Source: Pseudomonas sp. SST3 (GTDB taxonomy: Bacteria > Pseudomonadota > Gammaproteobacteria > Pseudomonadales > Pseudomonadaceae). From it: DNA of 5,608 nucleotides. The position numbers were made by a program, and so were the translations under genes. Under the pieces are notes generated by a model that saw only the letters and a program-made list of their open reading frames with translations, was not told where the DNA came from and ran no database searches. Positions 1 to 5,608 of the stretch are shown here, piece by piece; positions within the stretch are counted from its first letter, which is position 1, and each line of letters begins with the position of its first letter. The stretch covers positions 1-5,608 of the forward strand of contig NZ_QORI02000076.1 of assembly GCF_003325755.1 (NCBI RefSeq). The letters are read 5' to 3'.

Positions 1-560
1 TGGACCTGTTTGCCGTGCTGCTGGGCGGCGCCACCGCGCTGTTGCCGGTGTTCGCCAAGGACATCCTGCTGACCGGCGCCTGGGGCCTGGGCCTGCTGCG
101 GTCGGCCCCGGCCGTGGGGGCATTGCTGATGTCATTGTGGCTGGCGCGGTTCTCGGTAGACCGCCAGGTGGGCCGCGTAATGTTCACCGCCGTCGGCGTG
201 TTCGGGGTGGCAACCATTGCCTTCGGCCTGTCGACTTCGTTCTGGTTTTCACTGGCGGTGCTGGTGGTACTGGGCGCGGCAGACATGATCAGCATGGTGA
301 TCCGTGCGTCGTTCGTGCAGTTGGAAACGCCAGATGAAATGCGCGGGAGGGTGAGTGCGGTCAATGGCCTGTTTATCGGTGCGTCCAATCAATTGGGCGA
401 ATTCGAATCCGGGATTACCGCCCATTGGTTTGGCACCGTGCCTGCGGTGGTGATGGGCGGGGTTGGCACTTTGGTGGTGACCGGGGTGTGGATCAAGCTG
501 TTCCCGACGCTGGCCAACCGTGATCGTATGCACGTACCGGTCGAAGAAAAGAGTACTTGA
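1..560 (+). CDS. MFS transporter, MFS_3/EntS-like, C-terminal part (5' end outside window)
   Basis: The frame is open from base 3 to the TGA at 558-560, giving about 185 residues of the C-terminal half of a twelve-helix major facilitator transporter, roughly helices 7-12. Hydrophobic segments are visible at DLFAVLLGGATALLPVF, LLRSAPAVGALLMSLWLA, VMFTAVGVFGVATIAFG, FWFSLAVLVVLGAADM and VPAVVMGGVGTLVVTGVW. Between the last two lies a conserved loop (TPDEMRGRVSAVNGLFIGASN, then QLGEFESG) typical of the MFS_3 family that includes the enterobactin exporter EntS. The protein would sit in the inner membrane and move small molecules by proton antiport (family knowledge). The substrate cannot be read from this half, and no siderophore genes are in view. 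The ATG at base 15 is internal, because conserved sequence continues upstream of it. The end is intact and no frameshift is seen, unlike in the two genes downstream. Confidence 0.9.
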   Translation, partial: DLFAVLLGGATALLPVFAKDILLTGAWGLGLLRSAPAVGALLMSLWLARFSVDRQVGRVMFTAVGVFGVATIAFGLSTSFWFSLAVLVVLGAADMISMVIRASFVQLETPDEMRGRVSAVNGLFIGASNQLGEFESGITAHWFGTVPAVVMGGVGTLVVTGVWIKLFPTLANRDRMHVPVEEKST

Positions 561-712
561 GAACGTTTTGACCATTGCACGTTTACCGGGGAGGATAAGT
601 AGGAACCAAGCCGATCCCAAAGGTTGCAAAGAGCTACACAGCCAATGGAACTTTACCTACAGGATCACCACTCAGGGGCTACCTAGTTCAGTCATAAAAC
701 CTGAGGTTTTTC
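561..712. other. Gene-free spacer between transporter and toxin-like gene
   Basis: These 152 bases follow the transporter stop and precede the ATG at 713. I see no convincing coding sequence, tRNA or strong terminator. A loose promoter-like pair is possible: TTGACC at 568-573, then an AT-containing AGGATA at 592-597 with an 18-base gap. Its fit to the -10 consensus is poor, so I do not call it a promoter. The only clear structure is the palindrome at 696-710, listed separately. Base composition begins to drop here compared with the transporter. Confidence 0.6.
696..710 (+). promoter_or_regulatory. Palindrome overlapping the likely ribosome binding site of the toxin-like gene
   Basis: AAAACCT-G-AGGTTTT is a perfect 7-base inverted repeat around one central base. 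The GAGG at 703-706 lies inside it, six bases before the ATG at 713, and is the best Shine-Dalgarno match. This supports the start choice, as does the in-frame TAA at 695-697 just upstream. Symmetry of this size could be an operator half-site pair, or could form a weak hairpin that hides the ribosome binding site. Either role is inference, and a 15-base palindrome can also occur by chance. Confidence 0.4.
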
Positions 713-2236
713 ATGCTAGTCGGCTCCCCTCGCCCTAACACCTACCCCGCACTGCCCGAGCCTGCTTCGGCAAATGTTGGTCAGCGCCAGAAACGCTCAA
801 TCGATTCCAGTCCACCTCAAAAACAGGAACTAGTGAAGGAGACCGTGCCAGACCCAGACTCAGGCAATGGATATACTCAAATCACTGTTAACCCTGATCC
901 GGGCAAAAGCGTCGGGGTGGGGCAGAAAGCCCCCGCGACCGTCGACCTTGGCCCAAACACCAGCGTCGACCCAGTCACACAAAAGATAAGTGACGACTTC
1001 AAAAGCGTTCAACAAGAAGCCTCGATTTACCTGAAGAACAAATTTGCCGAGATGGCGGCCAAAGCCAAGACCCCTGCCGAAAAAGAAAAGTGGGATATAG
1101 ATCCCGATAACACCTACATAGTGACGTACGACTACAACACCCAGGGTGAAAGACCTTATCCCGCGAAAATCATCAAGCGCATCTCATTGACCGAGGCACT
1201 CATTACCAACGATCAGGACGTACCAAAGGGTAATGGTTACCCAGTCGCTTTCTACCCAGGCGGCCCTGAGGTCATCGTTAAGCCTGAATTAAAAACGCAT
1301 ACACCTGGCATCTTGAGCTTCAGCCGGTTCAACCCCTACACTGAAAAGGCTGACACTACCCATACCTTTCAAGGCATTTACCGAGAGTCCGCCGAAGAAC
1401 CTGCACTGGTTTACAACGCAGGAAACCAGAGTGCGCTCACTCCCGATGAGTTCAGGAAAATGATTTGGAAGGCGGACTATAAAAAGCCTTACGATCAATT
1501 TCCTGAATAGAGTTACTGGAACCAGAACGAGAAAAACTATCCGTTACTCTCCAAAGCGTCTCTGATCAAGGCCGCCAAAACCCAGCATCAAGAGCACAGC
1601 CTCACTAAGGACGCCCACGACTTGGTCATGCGGGCCCTCGGTTTGTCAGGCGAAGAGACCGCCTGGCCGGACATCAAACTTGAAGACCTGCAAAAAAAAC
1701 CTCCAAAAGATCCCAACATCGAAATGGGGATGCTGAAAGTCGGAAACTTTCAATCTACCGATCTTATGTACATCACGGACAAAAAGGTCAGATACGATGC
1801 CAACGGCAACAAGCTCCCACCCCTGACGCTTTTGTACATACCCGGAAACTCTTCCCCCATTCACACCTTCAACAGCCAGGCTGAAATGAAGGCATGGTTC
1901 GCCAAGCAGATGGCCGATCCCGTGAAGCGCGAAGCGATGGTCGCGCACTTCCCCCTCAAAGATAAACCTAACGGCTATGCGCAAGCAGGCACAGAAGAGA
2001 CGCTGACCGGGCTCGGTACCTGGCCTGAAAAGCGCGAGACCCCGGGAGGGTTATTGTCCTATGACCATCGGGCGTTCAGCGGTTACTGGGACCCACAAAA
2101 CTACATTAAGGCAGAACCCAGCCATTCGCCCTTCGATGAACTCACAAAGCGTCAGAAAGACCGATCTTATGCAGATGCTGCCGTGGATATCACCAGTGAC
2201 AGCGACGTCACCAAGAAAAATATTCTCTCTGGTTTT
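713..2236 (+). other. N-terminal toxin-like region of the interrupted gene (composite residues 1-508)
   Basis: This is one continuous frame apart from the TAG at 1508-1510. If translation starts at 713 the TAG yields only a 265-residue fragment. Recognisable family landmarks are the helix DFKSVQQEASIYLKNKFAE (from about residue 95), WDIDPDNTYIVTYDYN (about 127), ISLTEALITND (about 157), LTPDEFRKMIWKADYKKPY just before the stop, and YWNQNEKNYPLLSK with LIKAAKTQHQEHSL just after it. The sequence on both sides of the TAG belongs to the same helical stretch, where the family usually continues with a Y/F-W motif, so the TAG interrupts a domain rather than marking a natural end. In this family the region is thought to serve as a toxin scaffold or translocation part. 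I see no catalytic motif in it. Confidence 0.65.
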
Positions 2237-2239
2237 TGA

Positions 2240-2415
2240 AAAGGCTACAAAAGTAGCGATGTTCCTGACTCCACTGGCTTTCGCGATGCCTGAAGTGGGA
2301 CTGGCATTGGATGCGTTCTATCTGGCCAGCGGAGCCACCAATACGGGTATTGGTATCGATGACAAAATACATGGCAAACCGACTGGCAACCAACGAATCA
2401 TATTCGGCGTGTTCA
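2240..2415 (+). other. Hydrophobic membrane-inserting-like segment of the interrupted toxin-like gene
   Basis: This stretch is read in frame 3, between the shifts at 2231-2237 and 2415-2417. It encodes FEKATKVAMFLTPLAFAMPE followed by VGLALDAFYLASGATNTGIG, then IDDKIHGKPTGNQRIIFG. The uncharged run at composite residues about 514-540, broken by Pro-Glu in the middle, has the look of a helical hairpin that could insert in a membrane during toxin translocation. That role is an inference from hydrophobicity and from the general layout of large pore-translocating toxins. The following KPTGNQRIIFG is a motif I associate with this Pseudomonas family. Confidence 0.5.
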
Positions 2416-3058
2416 AATGCCGCAACTGTGGCGATACCGCGTATCGTAAAGGCTGGCAAAGCGGGGGAAGGTGCCGTTAACGAACTCAAGGCGCCTACGG
2501 TAAAACCCGGCGAGGCACCTTCGCCCCCCCACTACCCGCCAGATACCGCCCCCCCTGTAGGGGCCGGCGAATCGACAGTCAATCGTCTACGTCCATCTCA
2601 ATGGAAGGACATCAGCAGCCATGTGGTACCAGAGGGTGAGCAACTGATCTCAGGCGTTACCCCAAACGCCAAAGGCATCTATCAAATCAAGGGGCCCAAC
2701 GGCGAAGACCGATGGATGATCCGAATAACCGATGACGCAGGAAAACAGCCAAGTACATGAGATTGACGGCCGGTTTAAGCTCAGTGACGGTTATGCCCAG
2801 ATTATTGATCCCTTGACCAAAAAACCTGTGATGACCGTGCAGGCCACTGCGCAGGGAGAGTGGACGCCGATCAATGGGCCTGGGGGGATAAAATTCCCTT
2901 GGCAATCAGGAAGCTCTCGAACGCAGCCATTTGATCCCGGCGCTTACGACTATCCCCGCGAGGGGGAAGCCTCTTCATCAGAAGCGACCGGGAAAGTAGA
3001 TAAACGGCTGAAGCAAGATGCAGATCACTACCTAAAAAAAGCAAAACCGAAAACGATG
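2416..3058 (+). other. Proline-rich linker and GIYQ/KLSDGYAQIIDP module of the interrupted toxin-like gene
   Basis: This part is read in frame 1 to about 2745 and then in frame 2. The first part (SNAATVAIPRIVKAGKAGEG) continues the helical region. It is followed by a Pro-rich linker, GEAPSPPHYPPDTAPPVGAG, encoded partly by two runs of seven C (2524-2530 and 2549-2555). Next comes a small beta-rich module: GIYQIKGPNGEDRWMIRITD, then VHEIDGRFKLSDGYAQIIDP, then KPVMTVQATAQGEWTPINGP and GGIKFPWQ. The module recurs in related Pseudomonas toxins, as I recall them, just before the C-terminal effector domain, so it may be a connector rather than an enzyme. A charged stretch, KVDKRLKQDADHYLKKAKPK, leads into the last domain. 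Confidence 0.5.
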
Positions 3059-3690
3059 CCCATTCATTCGGACCTGCCATCCAACACACCGCCCAAAGAA
3101 GTCATCAATTCCGTACTCCAAAAATCACCCGGTATGATTTTTGGCGAAGACCATACGCAATCGGCGGTGTTGCGAGTGCTTATGGATGAAGCGCCTACAT
3201 TCAAAGCCAATAATGTGAGCCTGCTGTATTCAGAGGGCTTTGAACACTCTTTGCAGCCAGACCTTGATAGGTTTTTCGAGACGGGTGAGTTTTCTCAAGC
3301 ATTGAGGGAACGGTTGAGGTTAATTGACCGCGCGCATGTCGCCCATGAGCCCTACACCAATAAAAATCTTCTTCTGACGATGCGAAAATATGGCATTCGA
3401 GTTAAAGCAATTGACGTGCCCTCGGTGGAGCCCATCGCCAGGCGTATTAAAAAACATGAACTATTATGCGGCCAACGTGATCGAGCAAGATCAAGCTGCC
3501 GCTCCCCAAACAAAATGGATTGCCCGGGTCGGCAGCTACCATGTGTTTAAGTATAAAGATGTTCAAGGCCTCGATACACTGACAGGCGCAAACAGGGGTT
3601 ACTGTGGACAACGCGCCTGCGAATGTCTCAACCTCTGTCGTTCAATCCCGAGACAAAACGCAGATCTATATTGACCTCGCAGAGCGTTGA
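3059..3690 (+). other. C-terminal TIKI/EreA-like GxxH domain of the interrupted toxin-like gene
   Basis: Composite residues about 782-990 form a domain with an alpha/beta pattern. It contains MIFGEDHTQSA (GEDH at residues 810-813, bases 3143-3154), then VSLLYSEGFEH with Glu 840, then a charged helical part (PDLDRFFETGEFSQALRERL), GIRVKAIDV, MNYYAANVIEQDQAA, and WIARVGSYHVFKY (GSYH at 939-942, bases 3531-3542). A pair of GxxH motifs with a Glu between them is the hallmark of the TIKI/TraB/PrgY-EreA-ChaN group, which includes metal-dependent proteases and hydrolases. Assignment here rests on motif pattern only. The domain is crossed by two frameshifts (AAAAAA at 3449-3454 and GGGG at 3595-3598), so the second GxxH motif lies in a different frame from the first. 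The end reads IYIDLAER and then TGA. Confidence 0.5.
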
Positions 3691-3699
3691 AAATGTGCA

Positions 3700-3714
3700 A
3701 CCCCTTAAGGGGGC
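3700..3714. terminator. Possible weak bidirectional terminator or palindrome between convergent genes
   Basis: CCCCTTAAGGGG at 3701-3712 is a perfect 12-base palindrome in the 28-base gap between the two convergent stops (TGA at 3688-3690 on plus, TGA at 3719-3721 on minus). As RNA it would give a stem of four G-C pairs with a TTAA loop on either strand. Neither side has a convincing U-run. The position suits a terminator, but the structure is weak. Confidence 0.25.
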
Positions 3715-3718
3715 TGTG

Positions 3719-5608
3719 TCAGAGCACCTTATCCAGCGTTACAGGGAACTCCCGCACCCGCTTGCCGGTGGCATGGTGAATCGCATTCGCCACCGCCGCC
3801 GCCACGCCGACGATACCGATCTCCCCTACGCCCTTGGAACCCAGCGCATTGACCACCTCGTCGTGTTCTTCGACAAACAGCACGTCAATCTCGCCGATAT
3901 CGGCGTTAACCGGGATGTGGTATTCGGCCAGGCTGTGGTTCATGTAGCGTCCCAATTGGTGGTCGACCTGAGTCTCTTCATGCAGCGCCATGCCAATGCC
4001 CCATACCACGCCGCCGAGGATCTGGCTGCGGGCCATCTTCGGGTTGACCACGCGCCCGGCGGCTACCGCGCTGACCACACGGCTGACCTTGATGGTGCCC
4101 AGGTCTTCATCGACGCGCACTTCGACGAACACCGCCGAGTGGGTAGCGCTGGCATAGCTCTCGCGCTTCTTGTCGGGCTCGCTGTCGACCTGTACCTGCA
4201 AGGCTTCTTCACCGCTGTCCTTGACCAGTTGCGCCAACGACACACTCACGTCACCGCTCTGTAGCTGGCCGTCTTCAAACCGAATGGAATCGGCATCCTT
4301 AAATACCGGGTAAGTCTGCCGGGCGATCTCCAGCAACTTGGCATTGAGCGCTTCGCACGCTTGCTGCACGGCGGTGCCGACGGAAGACACGGTAAACGAA
4401 CCGCCCTGCAACGGCGCCGTGGGCAATGACGAATCCCCCAGCAGAAAGCTGATATCGGCCATCGCCACGCCACTGGTTTGAGAGGCAATCTGGGTCATCA
4501 CTGTGTAGGTGCCCGTGCCGATGTCCGTGGTGGCACTGCTCACGGTGAGTTTGCCGTTGCTATCGATGCGGGCCTTGGCGCTGGCTTTCATCTGCATGGC
4601 TTCCCACACCCCACCGGCCATGCCCCAGCCGATCAGTTGGCGGCCGTCGCGCATACTGCGCGGTTCCGGGTTGCGCTGGCTCCAGCCGAAGCGTTCGGCG
4701 CCTTCACTATAGCATTCGCGCAGGGCTTTGCTCGACCAGGGTTTGTCTTCGTTCTGGTTGCGTTCGGCGTAGTTGATCAGCCGCAGTTGCACCGGATCGA
4801 TGGCCAGGGCGCAGGCCAGTTCGTCCATGGCACACTCCAGGCCGATCACGCCCAGTGCCGCACCGGGCGCGCGCATATCCAGCGGAGTAAAGACGTCCAG
4901 CGGCACCAGCTTGTAGGTCAGCTGCACGTTGTCGCAGTGATAGAGCATGCCGCTCCACTCCACCACGTGCTCGCTGAAATCCTCAAAGCGCGAGGTCTGG
5001 CCAATCGCGGTATGCCCCAACGCCAGCAAGCGACCATTGGCGGCGGCGCCCATCTGCAAACGCTGCAAGGTGCGCGGGCGATAGCCGAAGGTAAAACATC
5101 TGCTGGCGCGTCAGGGTGACGCGCACCGAGCGTTTGAGCGCCATGGCCGCCATCACCGCGAGCGGCAATTGGTATTGCGGGCGCAAGCCCGAACCGAAGG
5201 CGCCCCCGACAAAGGCAGCGAAGATGCGCACCTGGTTCTTATCCAGGTCCGAAGACTTTTTTGCACATAGGCCTGGCAGTTCTGCGGGCCCTGGGTCTTG
5301 TCGTGGATATGCAGAGTGCCGTCGGGCTGATACAGCACGGTGCTGGCGTGGGGCTCCATCGGGTTGTGGTGCTCGATGGGCGTGCTGTAGTGCAAGTCCA
5401 GACTGATTGCGGCACCGGCCCATTCAGCCTCGAAAGTTGCCGCGCGGTTTGGGTGGGGGTCTGGGGCGACGGGTGCGCCGCCGCTTGCTGGGTGAGCAGG
5501 TCGGTTTCGAAGGCTTCAGGCGCGTAGTCGATCTGCACCAGCGAGCCAGCGTGCCGCGCCAGTTCGAGGTATCGGCAATCACCAAGGCCAAGGGCTGGCC
5601 ACTGTAGA
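3719..5608 (-). pseudogene. Xanthine dehydrogenase/aldehyde oxidase-family molybdopterin-binding large subunit (PaoC/YagR-like), frameshifted, N-terminus outside window
   Basis: This is the molybdenum-cofactor subunit of a three-part aldehyde/xanthine oxidoreductase, which hydroxylates aldehydes or heterocycles and passes electrons to Fe-S and FAD partners. About 629 of roughly 730 expected residues are visible. Frame pieces in gene order are YSGQPLALVIADT, LELARHAGSLVQIDYAPEAF, DLHYSTPIEHHNPMEPHAST with THIHDKTQGPQNC-type sequence, LDKNQVRIFAAFVGGAFGSG, and a clean 449-residue stretch from 5068 to the TGA at 3719-3721. Cofactor and active-site landmarks are GGAFGSG (5187-5207), DMRAPGAA with its Arg (about 4862-4879), QGGSFTVSSVGTAVQQ, and KGVGEIGIVGVAAAVANAI with the catalytic-type Glu encoded at 3821-3823. 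Frame breaks lie near 5566-5570, 5473-5485, 5257-5262, 5246-5247 and 5093-5096. The first is repaired by adding a base, the last three by removing one, and that at 5473-5485 is ambiguous. The small Fe-S and FAD subunit genes usually lie upstream, beyond the right edge. The substrate cannot be told from the sequence. Confidence 0.85.

Larger units (their letters stand above)
713..3690 (+). pseudogene. Large dermonecrotic-toxin-like (DUF6543-type) protein, interrupted by one stop and five frameshifts
   Basis: Joining the frames gives one protein of about 990 residues ending at the TGA at 3688-3690. The start is ATG 713, preceded by GAGG and an in-frame TAA. The pieces are 713-2230 (frame 2, with a TAG at 1508-1510), then frame 3 to about 2416, frame 1 to about 2745, frame 2 to about 3452, frame 3 to about 3597, and frame 1 to the end. 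Each junction is repaired by removing one base. The sequence reads like the large Pseudomonas toxin-like proteins annotated with a dermonecrotic toxin/DUF6543 N-terminal region. Composite residues 1-90 are hydrophilic and Pro-rich with no signal peptide. Residues about 95-505 are the toxin-like region, and 514-540 are hydrophobic. A Pro-rich linker covers about 596-620, a GIYQ/KLSDGYAQIIDP module about 640-730, and a GxxH domain 782-990. The role is probably a host- or competitor-directed effector, but the target is unknown. No immunity gene or secretion gene lies beside it. Sampled lines are near 45-50% GC against 60-80% in the flanks, which suggests acquisition. It could be a real pseudogene or an intact gene with sequence errors. 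Confidence 0.75.

Noticed and set aside
520..738. 72-residue open frame bridging the transporter end and the toxin-like gene start.
   Set aside because: It overlaps both genes in another frame, has no recognisable features, and covers the regulatory spacer and the GAGG/ATG of the next gene.
2524..2555. Two seven-C runs as further frameshift sites.
   Set aside because: The same frame reads sensibly before and after them. A compensating pair of errors within the low-complexity linker cannot be excluded but is not needed.
2549..2572. CCCCTGTAGGGGCCGGCGAATC resembles part of a Pseudomonas REP element.
   Set aside because: It lies inside the Pro-rich coding linker, lacks the paired inverted repeat of a REP and translates as part of the conserved frame.
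2231..3598. Programmed frameshifting as the cause of the five frame changes in the toxin-like gene.
   Set aside because: Five sites in one gene is implausible. Most sites lack a heptamer slip signal with a downstream structure, and the neighbouring gene shows the same kind of lesion.
3623..4264. 213-residue plus-strand open frame across the junction and into the oxidoreductase gene.
   Set aside because: It is antisense to the conserved molybdenum-subunit frame, which carries the cofactor motifs. The open frame reflects high-GC codon bias.
4478..5119. 213-residue plus-strand open frame rich in Ala, Gly and His.
   Set aside because: It is a shadow of the minus-strand oxidoreductase gene, with no family resemblance and no ribosome binding site.

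Overview
The window looks like chromosomal DNA of a Pseudomonas, probably the P. fluorescens group. The basis is the high GC of the flanking genes and the recognisable style of three protein families; no rRNA or marker gene is present, so this is an inference from protein memory. No RNA gene, insertion sequence or CRISPR array was seen.

Layout. (1) Bases 1-560, plus strand: the C-terminal half of an MFS_3/EntS-like exporter, cut by the left edge of the window. (2) Bases 561-712: a gene-free stretch. A 15-base palindrome at its end overlaps the likely ribosome binding site of the next gene. (3) Bases 713-3690, plus strand: one large gene of about 990 codons, visible only after joining six reading-frame pieces. 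It resembles the large Pseudomonas proteins with a dermonecrotic-toxin-like (DUF6543-type) N-terminal region. Its order is a hydrophilic N-terminus, the toxin-like region, a hydrophobic segment, a proline-rich linker, a small 'GIYQ...KLSDGYAQIIDP' module, and a C-terminal domain with two GxxH motifs and a Glu between them. That last pattern recalls the TIKI/TraB/EreA-type fold. (4) Bases 3691-3718: a 28-base convergent junction with a CCCCTTAAGGGG palindrome. (5) Bases 3719-5608, minus strand: the large molybdenum-cofactor subunit of a xanthine dehydrogenase/aldehyde oxidase-family enzyme (PaoC/YagR-like). Its N-terminus lies beyond the right edge.

The most striking property is a set of lesions. 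The toxin gene carries one in-frame TAG and five frameshifts. All five move the frame in the same direction, and each is repaired by removing one base from a short homopolymer. The oxidoreductase gene has at least five frameshifts confined to its upstream third, between about 5093 and 5570, while the remaining 1.35 kb is clean. Protein similarity is fully preserved between lesions, which fits homopolymer indel errors in the underlying read or assembly better than long-term decay. The TAG is not of this type and could be a genuine mutation. As given, neither gene can make a full-length product.

The three genes do not form a pathway. The toxin-like gene is a lower-GC insertion between two core-metabolism/transport genes, which suggests an accessory locus.
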